This document shows, one piece after another, positions 1-8,754 of a DNA stretch of 64,000 bases. The position numbers and the translations under genes are program-made. The notes under the pieces are model-generated. The model had not been told where the DNA came from, did no database searches, and saw only the letters and a list, made by a program, of their open reading frames with translations. Positions within the stretch are counted from its first letter, which is position 1. Each line of letters starts with the position of its first letter. This DNA comes from Streptomyces alanosinicus (GTDB lineage Bacteria > Actinomycetota > Actinomycetes > Streptomycetales > Streptomycetaceae): the NCBI RefSeq assembly GCF_014650595.1, contig NZ_BMVG01000007.1, positions 62,001-126,000 of the forward strand, read 5' to 3'.

Positions 1-465
1 TGCGCCCGCGGTCATCCGGGTCCACCAGCGGGTGCGGACATACGCGTCGACGGCCTCCGGGATGTCCTGCCGTACCGCGCGGGACACCGTGTGCACGCCG
101 TCGGGGTCCTGGGCGAGGGCCTCGGCGACCCAGCCCGGCTCCAGCAGCGCGGTCAGCAGCTCGGTGAGCTCGGCGAGCCAGTCGCCGGCCGTGGCGGGCA
201 GTTCGACGTCCGCGAGATAGGCCCGCAGCTTCTCGAAGTCGGCCCGGATGGCGTCCAGCTGGGCCGACGGGCTCGGGAAGTCGGGCAGGGCCGGCCGCTG
301 TGGCGGGGCGACCAGCGCGCCCGCGCCGTACAGGCCCGCGACCACCACCGGCCAGTACGGTCCCGCGACCCCGGTGAACGTCAGCACCAGCCCGACGACC
401 CCCAGGGTGCCGCCGGTGAGGTTCTTCGGCGACTCCAGATAGCCGAGGACTCTACTGGTAGCCAC
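1..465 (-). CDS. Membrane protein of the VWA/TelA operon (partial, runs off left edge)
   Basis: The gene starts at a GTG (463-465) and stays open for 155 codons to the window edge, so the C-terminus is missing. Two adjacent hydrophobic stretches (about residues 17-35 and 37-52) are followed by a soluble, acidic, helix-rich part. The start lies 14 nt inside the end of the preceding VWA gene, so the two are probably translationally coupled. I do not recognise a named family. Its membership in the operon with the TelA-like and VWA proteins is its most informative property. Confidence 0.75.
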   Translation of the reverse strand, partial: MATSRVLGYLESPKNLTGGTLGVVGLVLTFTGVAGPYWPVVVAGLYGAGALVAPPQRPALPDFPSPSAQLDAIRADFEKLRAYLADVELPATAGDWLAELTELLTALLEPGWVAEALAQDPDGVHTVSRAVRQDIPEAVDAYVRTRWWTRMTAGA

Positions 466-2014
466 GGATCTCCTCGAAGGCGCCGTCCAGCGAGCCCTGC
501 TGGGCGTCGAAGAGACGGCCGCCGGTCAGGTCGGCGATGTGCTGCAGCTCCGTGCGGGAGGAGTCGCCGAAGAGGATCGGGAAGACGGGGGTGTCCCGCC
601 GGATGCCGGTCAGGGAGCGGTAGAAGCCGTCGAAGTCACCCGCGTCGACGCCGGCCGTGTTCTCACCGTCGGTCATCAGCACGATCGAGGTGAACGTGTC
701 CTTGCCGCCGCCGAGATGGTCGTACGCCTTCTCCAGCGAGGTGTAGATCGCGGTGCCGCCGTCGGCGGTGAGGCCGTCGGTGTCCTGGCGGATGGCGGCC
801 AGGCCGGCCTTCGGGTCCTTGGGGTCGACGACATGGGTGCGCACGCTCTTCACGGTCGAGCCGAACGGCATCAGTGTCACCTCCTCGCGGTCCCGGAAGT
901 CGCCGGTGAGACCGGTCAGCGCCGTCTTCAGCGCCGTCAGCCGCTCGCCCGCCATCGAGCCGGAGGTGTCGAGGACGTACACCGTGCGGGAGGGGCGGCG
1001 CAGCTCGTTCTCGTAGGAGCTGAGGAGGCCGTCGGCGACCGAGCGGCTGCCGGGGAAGGGCAGTTCGCGGCGCCGGCCGGTGTCGAGGCCGGCGGCGGGC
1101 GGCACCGAGGCGACGACCGGGCGGCGGTGGGTGGTGTCGGTGATGAGCTTCTGGACGGCGTCGGTGCGCAGGTCCTCGGTCACCCTGCGGACGTCCTCGC
1201 GGGTGCCGGCGCTCGTCGAGGCGAGCGAGGAGAGCGGGTAGTCGGCGGTGACGACGCCGTCGCCGGGGCGGATCACGGTGAGGCCCGGGACGCCCTTGAG
1301 CACGGACTCGTAGTTGAGCAGCGCGTCGACGGTGCCGCGCCGCTTGTAGGCGGTGGCCAGCCAGCCCGAGGATCCCGAGGTCAGCTTCTGGCCCTTGAAG
1401 AACTCCTTCAGCCGTGGCGTGGCCTTGGCGACATCGGCGTCGGTGAGCGCGGACTGGGCGCCGGAGAGGGCCGAGGCCACCGAGATCAGCGTGGAGAAGC
1501 CGGAGTTGGAACGGGCCGGGTCGGTCATGCCGTAGGTCAGCCTGCCGTCCTGTACGGCCTGTTCGATCTGGCCCCAGGTGACCTGCTCCGGCTTCCAGCC
1601 GAGGGCCTTGACCGTGGCCGGTCTGACGCCGATGGCGACCGGGCTGGACATCACCGGGGTCTCGGACACCACCTTCTTCGCCGCGTCGGGCCGCAGCCGC
1701 AGATAGTCGTCCGAGGACAGCCACAGCGCGTCGTACGCCCCGTCGGCCTTGCCCCTGGCCAGCAGGTCCACGGCGTCCAGGGTGCCCATGTAGGTGGGCC
1801 GGATCGTGATGCCGGTGTCCTTGCGGACGCGGTCGAAGACGGCGGTCATGTCGCTGAGTTCGCTGGAGGCGAGCACACGCAGGGTGCCGGGCTTCGGGGC
1901 CGTGGGGTCGTCCTTCTTGTGGTCGTCGGAGGTGCAGCCGCTCAGCAGGGCGGCTGTCGCGGCCGTCGCCGCCGCCGCGGCGAGCAGGGCGCGGGCGGAT
2001 CGTCGTCGTCTCAT
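452..2014 (-). CDS. Lipoprotein: substrate-binding domain fused to VWA domain
   Basis: 520 aa. The N-terminus is a lipoprotein signal (Arg-rich start, hydrophobic core, lipobox LLSGC with Cys27). Residues about 45-310 look like a periplasmic-type substrate-binding protein (the LRVLASSEL start and the DPARSNSGFSTL type of motif are typical of ABC-type binding proteins). The C-terminal part is a von Willebrand A domain with the MIDAS motif DTSGSMAGE near residue 349 and TDGEN near 447. It should therefore sit on the outer face of the membrane. The start overlaps the TelA-like stop by ATGA (2011-2014), and its 3' end overlaps the next gene by 14 nt. No permease or ATPase gene lies nearby. The role is unknown; metal-dependent protein binding by the VWA domain is inferred from the family. 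Confidence 0.85.
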   Translation of the reverse strand: MRRRRSARALLAAAAATAATAALLSGCTSDDHKKDDPTAPKPGTLRVLASSELSDMTAVFDRVRKDTGITIRPTYMGTLDAVDLLARGKADGAYDALWLSSDDYLRLRPDAAKKVVSETPVMSSPVAIGVRPATVKALGWKPEQVTWGQIEQAVQDGRLTYGMTDPARSNSGFSTLISVASALSGAQSALTDADVAKATPRLKEFFKGQKLTSGSSGWLATAYKRRGTVDALLNYESVLKGVPGLTVIRPGDGVVTADYPLSSLASTSAGTREDVRRVTEDLRTDAVQKLITDTTHRRPVVASVPPAAGLDTGRRRELPFPGSRSVADGLLSSYENELRRPSRTVYVLDTSGSMAGERLTALKTALTGLTGDFRDREEVTLMPFGSTVKSVRTHVVDPKDPKAGLAAIRQDTDGLTADGGTAIYTSLEKAYDHLGGGKDTFTSIVLMTDGENTAGVDAGDFDGFYRSLTGIRRDTPVFPILFGDSSRTELQHIADLTGGRLFDAQQGSLDGAFEEIRGYQ

Positions 2015-3201
2015 GCGAGCGGGCCCTCCAAGGCGCCCTGGGACCTGCTGCGTTCCAAGTAGGCGGTGGCGTGGTGCAGTTCGTCGGTCAGCGAGGCCAC
2101 CGTCGAGGCCATCACCTCGGTCGCCTGCACCTTGTAGCTGTCGATGGCGTCGAGGGTGCGGTAGATCTGCTGGAACGCGCCGCGCAGCGTCTCCGCGCCG
2201 ACGGCCGGGTCGGCGGCGATGCGCTGGACGTCCTCGGCCTGCGAGGAGAGCATCTCGGCGTTGCCCCGGACGAGGCCCTCGGTCGTCCGGCGCAGGGCGT
2301 CGACCTGCTCGACGACCTTCTTCTGCTTGTCCAGCGCGGAGGCCAGGATCACGGCGATGCGCAGCGCGGACACGGTGGTCGTGGCGGCCCGGTCGACGCC
2401 CTTGATCAGCTCGTTGTTGTTGCGGCGTACGACGTCCATGGCGAGGTAGCCCTGCGCGCACACCGCGAGCTGGGTGAGCAGGTCCTGGTGCTTCTGCCGG
2501 ATCGGGAAGAGCACGTCGGCGCGCAGCGCGTCGGCCTGCTCGGGGTCGCGGGACCCGGCGATGTGCTCCTCGACGGCCGCGTCCAGCGCCTCGGTGAGGA
2601 CGACGTACTCCTGGAGCTTGCCCATGGTCTCCCACAGCCGGACCCGCTCGGTCTGCAACGCGGCGTTGTCCCGGCGCAGTTCGTCCTGGCCGCCGCGCAG
2701 GGTGCCCACGATCTGGTTCAGCGTGCCCTGCGCGGAGGCGAACCCGGCGACGTGGTCGCGCAGCCGGGTGCCGCCGGGCAGCCGGGACAGGAACTTCCGG
2801 CTCCGGCTCCCGGGCAGCTCACGCGGGTCCAGATCCGCCACGACCCGGCGTAGCTCCACCAGCGAGCCGGCGACCTTCGCCGTCGCGTCCCCGCCCTTGT
2901 CGGGCAGGCTGCGCAGGGTCCGCTCCAGCATCCGGTTGGACTGTGCGGCGGCGGTCCGCAGCTCACCCGCGCCGAGCCCGGCGATCTCGCCGACCTTGCC
3001 CGTGAACTCGGGCGAGCGGGCGTCGAGCGCGGCGAGCGAGGCGACATAGGCACCGGCCTTCCTCGCCATCTCCTCCCGCACCGTGTCCTCGACGGGTACG
3101 AGCCCACCGGCCTTGTCCCGGGGCACGGCGCGCACCGGCTCGGGCGGCGAAAGGCTGAACTCACCCTCGTTGCCTGTCACGTCACTCGCCCCCCGGGTCA
3201 T
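2011..3201 (-). CDS. TelA-like toxic anion resistance family protein
   Basis: 396 aa, soluble, almost entirely helical. It contains the family-typical stretch around LRIAVILASALDKQKKV and LRRTTEGLV, which I recognise as TelA (tellurite/toxic anion resistance, PF05816-like). The first 40 residues are low complexity. The start ATG overlaps the upstream stop by ATGA (3198-3201). An internal GTG at 3180 is an alternative start. TelA proteins are linked to tellurite and membrane-stress resistance, but their biochemical activity is not established. The partners here are binding proteins, not ter genes. Confidence 0.85.
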   Translation of the reverse strand: MTRGASDVTGNEGEFSLSPPEPVRAVPRDKAGGLVPVEDTVREEMARKAGAYVASLAALDARSPEFTGKVGEIAGLGAGELRTAAAQSNRMLERTLRSLPDKGGDATAKVAGSLVELRRVVADLDPRELPGSRSRKFLSRLPGGTRLRDHVAGFASAQGTLNQIVGTLRGGQDELRRDNAALQTERVRLWETMGKLQEYVVLTEALDAAVEEHIAGSRDPEQADALRADVLFPIRQKHQDLLTQLAVCAQGYLAMDVVRRNNNELIKGVDRAATTTVSALRIAVILASALDKQKKVVEQVDALRRTTEGLVRGNAEMLSSQAEDVQRIAADPAVGAETLRGAFQQIYRTLDAIDSYKVQATEVMASTVASLTDELHHATAYLERSRSQGALEGPLA

Positions 3202-4337
3202 CCGCGCGCCCGGCGGGTCATCTCGTGCAGCACCTGGGAGGTGGGCACGGGCGCCTGCCGGACGCCGGTGAGGTTCTGGTTGAGATAGCCGGACACGCCG
3301 ACGGCAGCCGAGACGAACTCGGCGGCGTCGCCCTGCGGCCTGAATCCGTGCCGGACGGCCAGCTTGCGCAGGGCCGGGTCGGTGCCGAGGAGTTCGCCGA
3401 GCGCACGGCCGTTCGCGTCGAGCGGTACGACGGTGTGGTCGCTGTTGACCGTGGTGTCCGGGTAGAGCACCACGAGGTCGTTCGCGGTGTGCTGCTGGAT
3501 GAGCAGCGAGGCGATCTGGGACTCGTACATCAGCACCAGCGGGTTCCCGGCGCCGCTGACGAAGTCCCGGAACACCGAGTCGCTGCTGGACTGCTGGGCA
3601 CCCTGGACGCTGACCAGCTTGCGCAGCAGGGGCGCGGTGCGGCCGACGTCGGCCGTGCTCGCGACCACCTTGCCGCCGTTGGCGACGTAGGAGGCGTCGG
3701 CGAGATACAGGGCACCGGAGTTGGAGGTCTCGGGGTCGGTGCTCGTGATGTAGAGCGTGCCCGTCAACTCCCCGTGCGCGGTGGCCCCCTTGAGCTGCTG
3801 CCAGGTCCGGTCGGCCCGGACGGCGTCCAGATAGGCGCCCGTCTTCAGTGTGCCGCGGTGCTGCCCGTCCAGCACGGCCAGCCCGTTGGCCGCGAGCACG
3901 TCGGCGGCGCTGCGGTGGGCCACGACGACCAGCGGTGAGTAGAAGGGCCGGGGCAGCGGCTCCTGCGCGTGGTATTTGGCGGCCAGTTGGTCGGCGGGCG
4001 CCTGGCTTCCGGGGAAGGCGAAGTCGTAGCCCTTGAGATCCAGTCCGTCCATGGCCCAGGACCCGGAGGACTCGACCTTCACGGTGTAGCCCTTGGCGGC
4101 GAGGGCCTTCACCACATCGGGATCGGCGAAGAAGTCCGCCTTCTCCGACCCGATCACTCCACGCACGGTCTTCGTTGCCGTGCCCTTGTCCTCCCCGTGC
4201 CGCCCAGCGACGACAGCGGCCACCACGCCACCGATCAGCAGCACGGCGAGGACGATTCCAGCGATACGTCTCACGCCGGGGACTGTGCTCCCGGAACCCG
4301 ACATTCCCTGTGTCCGGGAGTGAACGGTGGGTGACAT
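3198..4337 (-). CDS. Membrane-anchored extracytoplasmic substrate-binding protein
   Basis: 379 aa if the ATG at 4335-4337 is used. A single hydrophobic anchor (IAGIVLAVLLIGGVVAAVVAG) sits near residues 25-46, followed by a binding-protein fold. Motifs such as GSEKADFFADPDV, FAFPGSQAP and TSTDPETSNSG resemble the domain of the downstream VWA protein, so the two may be paralogous. There is no lipobox Cys. The start is uncertain: the ATG at 4304 or a GTG at about 4274 (with GGGAG 13 nt upstream) would leave a shorter tail before the anchor. It is the first gene of the operon and is coupled to the TelA-like gene by ATGA. Confidence 0.8.
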   Translation of the reverse strand: MSPTVHSRTQGMSGSGSTVPGVRRIAGIVLAVLLIGGVVAAVVAGRHGEDKGTATKTVRGVIGSEKADFFADPDVVKALAAKGYTVKVESSGSWAMDGLDLKGYDFAFPGSQAPADQLAAKYHAQEPLPRPFYSPLVVVAHRSAADVLAANGLAVLDGQHRGTLKTGAYLDAVRADRTWQQLKGATAHGELTGTLYITSTDPETSNSGALYLADASYVANGGKVVASTADVGRTAPLLRKLVSVQGAQQSSSDSVFRDFVSGAGNPLVLMYESQIASLLIQQHTANDLVVLYPDTTVNSDHTVVPLDANGRALGELLGTDPALRKLAVRHGFRPQGDAAEFVSAAVGVSGYLNQNLTGVRQAPVPTSQVLHEMTRRARG

Positions 4338-4399
4338 ACCGGCCCCGGCACTGCAACGCCCCCACGACGGGACGCACCCTGGGTGGACCCGGGACGGGG

Positions 4400-4819
4400 T
4401 CAGTGGGCGGCGCTGAGTTCCTGCGGGTCGGCCAGTGCGGCGCTGTGCGCGTCCATCCGCTCGGCGGAGAGGATCGCGGCCGCGGTGTCCGCGCGCGACG
4501 CCGCGACGACGAGGGCCCGGCCGGCGAGGGTGTGTGCCCGCTGGTGCAGTGCCCCCGGATCACCGGCCGCGGCCGATGCCGCACGCGTCGGCGCGTGGCC
4601 GCCCCGGAGCCTGCCGACCTCGCGGGCCAGGCGTTCCGCGGCGTGGTCCAGCTCGGCGGACGGAGTCAGCCCACGCAGCTCGTCCGTCACCGCCAGCAAC
4701 GCGGCGAGGTGCCCCGCGAGCTGGATGTCCAGCTCCTCCTCGCGTGAGCGGTGGGGGAAGTCGGAGGTGGTGCCGGCCATCGTGCTGTGGACCGACTTGG
4801 TGCGGATCGGTTCGTACAT
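4400..4819 (-). CDS. Small conserved-looking protein of unknown function
   Basis: 139 aa, soluble, rich in Ala and Leu, helical from about residue 28 to the end. No cysteine cluster, signal peptide or membrane segment is present. A strong AGGAGG lies 8 nt before the ATG (4817-4819). I do not recognise the family. It stands alone between the binding-protein operon and alaA and has a TTAGA-N5-TCTAA inverted repeat about 40 nt upstream, which suggests regulated expression. Confidence 0.7.
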   Translation of the reverse strand: MYEPIRTKSVHSTMAGTTSDFPHRSREEELDIQLAGHLAALLAVTDELRGLTPSAELDHAAERLAREVGRLRGGHAPTRAASAAAGDPGALHQRAHTLAGRALVVAASRADTAAAILSAERMDAHSAALADPQELSAAH

Positions 4820-4860
4820 GGGGGATGGCCTCCTGTGCGCTGACAGGAAGCCATCCTAGC

Positions 4861-4875
4861 TTAGATTTCGTCTAA
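4861..4875. promoter_or_regulatory. Inverted repeat TTAGA-TTTCG-TCTAA upstream of the 4400-4819 gene
   Basis: A perfect 5-bp inverted repeat with a 5-bp spacer sits in an AT-rich island of an otherwise very GC-rich sequence, about 40 nt before the start codon. This is where an operator or promoter would be expected. The half-site resembles neither the DmdR1 iron box (TTAGG, 9-bp spacing) nor other boxes I know. Confidence 0.4.
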
Positions 4876-4908
4876 AGTTGAGCCTGGTCACGGAATGAAG
4901 CCCGTCGA

Positions 4909-6120
4909 CTACGGCTGGCTGTATCCGTCCAGGAAGTTCCCGATCCGGGTGATCGCGTCCCGGAGATCACCGACGGTCGGCAGGGTCACCACGCGGAAGT
5001 GGTCCGGCTCGGGCCAGTTGAAGCCCGTGCCCTGGACGACCATGATCTTCTCCTGGCGCAGCAGGTCCAGGACCATCTGCCGGTCGTCCTTGATCTTGAA
5101 GACCTTGGGGTCGAGGCGCGGGAAGAGATACAGCGCGCCCTTGGGCCGTACGCAGGACACGCCCGGGATCTGCGTCAGCAGCTCGTGCGCGGTCTCCAGC
5201 TGCTCCTTCAGCCGACCGCCCGGCAGCACCAGGTCGTTGATCGACTGGCGTCCGCTGAGCGCGGCGACCACACCGTGCTGCCCCGGCATGTTGGCGCACA
5301 GGCGCATGTTCGCGAGGATCGTCAGACCCTCGATGTAGGAGGCGGCGTGCGCGCGCGGTCCGGAGATGGACATCCAGCCCACCCGGTACCCGGCCACCCG
5401 GTACGCCTTCGACATGCCGTTGAAGGTGAGGGTGAGCAGATCCGGGGCGATCTTCGCGGTCGGGGTGTGCGTGGCGTCGTCGTAGAGGATCTTGTCGTAG
5501 ATCTCGTCGGAGCAGACCAGCAGGTTGTGCCGGCGGGCGATGTCGGTCAGGCCCCTGAGCATCGCCTCGTCGTACACCGCACCCGTGGGGTTGTTCGGGT
5601 TGATGATGACGAGGGCCTTGGTCCGGTCGGTGATCCGGCGCTCGACGTCGGCGAGGTCGGGCATCCAGTCGGACTGTTCGTCGCAGCGGTAGTGCACGGC
5701 CGTGCCGCCGGCGAGGGAGACGGCCGCCGTCCACAGCGGGTAGTCCGGCGCCGGTACGAGCACCTCGTCGCCGTCGTCGAGGAGGCCCTGCATCGCCATC
5801 ACGATCAGCTCGGAGACGCCGTTGCCGATGAAGACGTGCTCGACGTCCGTCTCGATGCCGAGGGTCTGGTTGTGCATGACGACCGCGCGGCGGGCGGCCA
5901 GCAGGCCCTTGGCGTCGCCGTAGCCGTGGGCGGTGGAGACGTTGCGGAGGACGTCCTCCAGGATCTCCGGGGGGCACTCGAAGCCGAACGCCGCCGGGTT
6001 GCCGGTGTTGAGCTTGAGGATGCGGTGGCCGGCCGCCTCCAGCCGCATCGCCTCCTCGAGCACCGGGCCCCGGATCTCGTAACAGACGTTGGCGAGCTTG
6101 GTCGACTGGATCACCTGCAT
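4909..6120 (-). CDS. alaA: Alanine aminotransferase AlaA (PLP-dependent, fold type I)
   Basis: 403 aa from the ATG at 6118-6120. It aligns along its whole length with my recollection of E. coli AlaA (405 aa): SSKLENVCYDIRGPVL corresponds to STKLANVCYEIRGPVL, and IINPNNPTGAVY and the C-terminal VQGTGFNWPEPDH region also match. The PLP-binding lysine is in FNGMSKAYR near residue 240. It should interconvert pyruvate and glutamate with alanine and 2-oxoglutarate. An in-frame GTG at 6171 would add 17 residues that the E. coli protein lacks and that have no ribosome binding site, so I chose the ATG. It is transcribed divergently from the gene at 6247. Confidence 0.92.
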   Translation of the reverse strand: MQVIQSTKLANVCYEIRGPVLEEAMRLEAAGHRILKLNTGNPAAFGFECPPEILEDVLRNVSTAHGYGDAKGLLAARRAVVMHNQTLGIETDVEHVFIGNGVSELIVMAMQGLLDDGDEVLVPAPDYPLWTAAVSLAGGTAVHYRCDEQSDWMPDLADVERRITDRTKALVIINPNNPTGAVYDEAMLRGLTDIARRHNLLVCSDEIYDKILYDDATHTPTAKIAPDLLTLTFNGMSKAYRVAGYRVGWMSISGPRAHAASYIEGLTILANMRLCANMPGQHGVVAALSGRQSINDLVLPGGRLKEQLETAHELLTQIPGVSCVRPKGALYLFPRLDPKVFKIKDDRQMVLDLLRQEKIMVVQGTGFNWPEPDHFRVVTLPTVGDLRDAITRIGNFLDGYSQP

Positions 6121-6246
6121 ATCCGTGAGCTTACGGCCCGGTATCGCTCCCCGGGTCGTGTTTTCCGCCACGTGAGACGCAGAGGTTTGCCCGGATATCG
6201 CCGAAGACTGTCTCAGGAGCCACTTGCGTCCCTAGAATCCGCCGTC

Positions 6247-7038
6247 ATGTCCACGGAACCGGAGTACGAGGCAGGGACGCGCGGCGCGCGGGAGCCGGGC
6301 GATGCGCCCCGGGAGCGGCGGGCCGAGCCGCAGGCCCGGCCGTCGTTCGCGGTACCGCCGAACGTGTACCTTCCCCGGACCCCGGCCCCGGTGTACGAGC
6401 GGTACACCGACCCCGCCACCGCCCACGGCTGGCAGAACGCCTACGACGACACCCGCGAGCTGCACCCACTGCCCCCACTGACCGGACCGACCGGACCGAC
6501 CGGACCGACCGGACCGACCGAGTCGGCCGAACCGACCGGGCCGGCGCTGCTGTCCGAGCAGGCGGGGCCGTCCCGGCCGGATGAGGGGCGGGCCGCGCGG
6601 CGGCGTGCCGGCCGGCGCACCGGCGGCCGCCGGCGGGTGACCGCCGTCGCCGGGGCGCTCGGGGTGGCCGGTGCGGTGGCGGTGATCGCGGCCATGGCGA
6701 GCGGCTCGGACGCCGCCGCCCCGGACCGCTCCCGGCCGGCCGGCGGCGGACGCGCCACGGTCGGCGACTCGGCCGGCGAGAGCCCCCGCACGGACACCGG
6801 CTCCCCGGCCTCCTCGACGGCCGGCGGCACATCCCGGCCGACCGCGCCGGCCCGCCCCGTTGCCCCGGTGTCCCCGCCGCAGTCGACCGCCGGCCCGACC
6901 GCTGCCCCGGCTACCGCGCCCCCCACGACATCCCGCCCGCCCGCGCCCACCGCCACGACGGCGAGCCCCACGCCCTCCGCCTCCGGGTCCCCGGGCGCAT
7001 GGCGACACGGCCACGGCCCTGGACGCCACCGCCACTGA
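6247..7038 (+). CDS. Pro/Thr-rich single-pass membrane protein
   Basis: 263 aa. The cytoplasmic N-terminal half has a GPT repeat (residues about 80-92), then an Arg-rich stretch, one transmembrane segment (VAGALGVAGAVAVIAAMA, about residues 137-155) and a long extracellular Pro/Thr/Ser tail ending HGHGPGRHRH. There is no enzymatic domain. No Shine-Dalgarno is seen, but TAGAAT at 6233-6238 is placed as a -10 for a leaderless mRNA starting at about 6247. Function unknown. The tail could be a wall-spanning or O-glycosylated linker, and the His-rich end could bind metal (inference). Confidence 0.7.
   Translation: MSTEPEYEAGTRGAREPGDAPRERRAEPQARPSFAVPPNVYLPRTPAPVYERYTDPATAHGWQNAYDDTRELHPLPPLTGPTGPTGPTGPTESAEPTGPALLSEQAGPSRPDEGRAARRRAGRRTGGRRRVTAVAGALGVAGAVAVIAAMASGSDAAAPDRSRPAGGGRATVGDSAGESPRTDTGSPASSTAGGTSRPTAPARPVAPVSPPQSTAGPTAAPATAPPTTSRPPAPTATTASPTPSASGSPGAWRHGHGPGRHRH
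6481..6520 (+). repeat. 9-bp coding minisatellite (four exact copies plus a partial)
   Basis: The unit ACCGGACCG repeats four times without change (6481-6516) and then decays. It encodes Thr-Gly-Pro units in the membrane protein at 6247-7038. Exact repetition at the DNA level points to recent slippage, so copy number may vary between strains. Confidence 0.8.
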
Positions 7039-7135
7039 TCGACGAACGGCTTCTTCGCGCCAACCGTGGGCCATTCCAGGCCACTTGGCCGGCCGGTGCG
7101 CGGTGGCCGCATGCCCGGCGGGTGAGAGTTGCCGC

Positions 7136-7732
7136 ATGACTGAGCACTTTCGACCGTCGTCCGCCGATGAGCCGGAACCCCCCTCCGGCTTGCTCGCCTC
7201 CGACGAGGACCGGGAGCGCGTCGTCGAACGAGTACGGCTCGCCGCGGCCGACGGCCGGCTGCCGCTGAGCGAGTTGGACGGCCGGCTCGGCCAGGTCCAC
7301 GGTGCCCGCACGCTCGGCGAGCTGGCGGTCGCCGCGCGCGGACTGCCCGAACCCGGGCCCAGGGACTGCCTGGTGGTGGACGAGACGCCCGCGTCCCGTT
7401 TCGCACTGGGTCTGTTCGGCGGGTTCCGGCGGTCCGGCGAGTGGGTCGTGCCGCCCAGGTTCACCGCCTGGTCGATGTGGGGCGGCGGCCGGATCGATCT
7501 GACCGAGGCCCGGTTCGCCGCCCAGGAGACCGTGGTCCGGGCCGTCGCCCTGTGGGGTGCCACCGGGATCGTCGTGCCGGACGACATCGACGTCGAGGTC
7601 CGAGGCCTTGCCCTGTTCGGTGCGCTCGGCAGGCGCGGTGCCCGCAAGGTCGGCCGGCCGGGTGTCCCGCGCGTCGTCGTCAAGGGCTTCGCCCTCTTCG
7701 GCGCCGTCGTCACCAAGCCCGGGGGGAAGTGA
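7136..7732 (+). CDS. DUF1707 domain protein
   Basis: 198 aa. Residues about 18-70 form the DUF1707 helical domain (SDEDRERVVERVRLAAADGRL, LDGRLGQVHGARTLGEL). The rest is a beta-rich part with WSMWGGGRIDLTEARF and VEVRGLALFGALG repeats, like the second DUF1707 gene in this window (54875-55609). No signal peptide is seen. DUF1707 is common in actinobacteria and has no assigned biochemistry. The start ATG at 7136 precedes the domain by the usual 15-20 residues. Confidence 0.85.
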   Translation: MTEHFRPSSADEPEPPSGLLASDEDRERVVERVRLAAADGRLPLSELDGRLGQVHGARTLGELAVAARGLPEPGPRDCLVVDETPASRFALGLFGGFRRSGEWVVPPRFTAWSMWGGGRIDLTEARFAAQETVVRAVALWGATGIVVPDDIDVEVRGLALFGALGRRGARKVGRPGVPRVVVKGFALFGAVVTKPGGK

Positions 7733-7914
7733 ACAAGGGGGGTGAGCGCGGCGGGAGCAAGGGCGGGTCATCCGGCCCGGGGCGTACAGGGAAACCCCTA
7801 TGGCCTGAGCCGGCTTCTTGTTCACACCCCTTATATGCGTCGACAATGCGCATGACAAAACGAACGGGCGGCCGGAAGACTCCGGTCGCCCAAGTCGTCA
7901 GAGGGGACCCCCAC

Positions 7915-8748
7915 ATGAACAAGCCTCTCCTTGCCGCGCTCTCCTCCCTGGCCATAGCCGGGCTGGGCGCGACTCCCGCGGTCGCCGCGCCGCACAGCGT
8001 CGCCAAGCCCAAGGCGACCGTCGACTTCGCCGGCACCGTCGCGCTCAGCAACTGCTCCGGTTCCGTCATCCGCTTCCCCAACTCGGCCGACAGCGACCCG
8101 GCGCTCGTGCTGACCAACGGCCACTGCCTGGAGACCGGCTTCCCGGAGCCCGGACAGGTCATCACCGGCCAGTCCTCCAGCCGCACCTTCGGCCTGCTCA
8201 ACTCCGCCGGCGGCAAGGTGGCCACCCTGCGCGCCGACCAGGTCGTGTACTCGACCATGACGGACACGGACGTCACGATCTACCGGCTGACCACCACCTA
8301 CGCGAAGATCAAGAGCGCGTACGGGATCAGCCCGCTGACCGTGAACGACGCCCACCCGACCGCCGGCACCGCCATCAAGGTCGTCTCCGGCTACTGGAAG
8401 CGGACCTACAGCTGCAACGTCGACGGCTTCGTGTACCGGCTGAAGGAGGGTGACTGGACCTGGAAGGACTCCCTCCGCTACACCTCGTCCTGCAACACCA
8501 TCGGCGGCACCTCCGGCTCCCCGGTGATCGACACCGCCACCGGCAAGGTCGTCGCCGTCAACAACACCGGCAACGAGGACGGCGAGCGCTGCACCGAGAA
8601 CAACCCCTGCGAGGTGGACGAGAACGGCAACGTCACCATCCACCAGGGCATCAACTACGCCGAGGAGACCTACCAGATCCCGGCCTGCTTCACCACGGGC
8701 AACAAGCTGAACCTCGACGCGTCCGGCTGCGTCCTGCCGAAGCCGTAA
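7915..8748 (+). CDS. Secreted trypsin-like serine protease
   Basis: 277 aa. A Sec signal peptide with cleavage after TPAVAA (about residue 25) is followed by a chymotrypsin-fold domain. The triad is visible: His in LTNGHC, Asp in DTDVTIY, Ser in GGTSGSPV. Paired cysteines (SNCSG/GHC, SCNV/SCNT, RCTE/NPCE, PACF/SGCV) fit disulfides of an exported enzyme. The ATG has AGAGGGGA upstream. The 180-nt leader contains a hairpin (7866-7876 with 7881-7891) just before the ribosome binding site. The substrate is unknown. Confidence 0.88.
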   Translation: MNKPLLAALSSLAIAGLGATPAVAAPHSVAKPKATVDFAGTVALSNCSGSVIRFPNSADSDPALVLTNGHCLETGFPEPGQVITGQSSSRTFGLLNSAGGKVATLRADQVVYSTMTDTDVTIYRLTTTYAKIKSAYGISPLTVNDAHPTAGTAIKVVSGYWKRTYSCNVDGFVYRLKEGDWTWKDSLRYTSSCNTIGGTSGSPVIDTATGKVVAVNNTGNEDGERCTENNPCEVDENGNVTIHQGINYAEETYQIPACFTTGNKLNLDASGCVLPKP

Positions 8749-8754
8749 CGGCCC

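Noticed and set aside
6121-6171. GTG-initiated N-terminal extension of AlaA
   Set aside because: It lacks a ribosome binding site and is not present in E. coli AlaA, whose N-terminus aligns with the internal Met.
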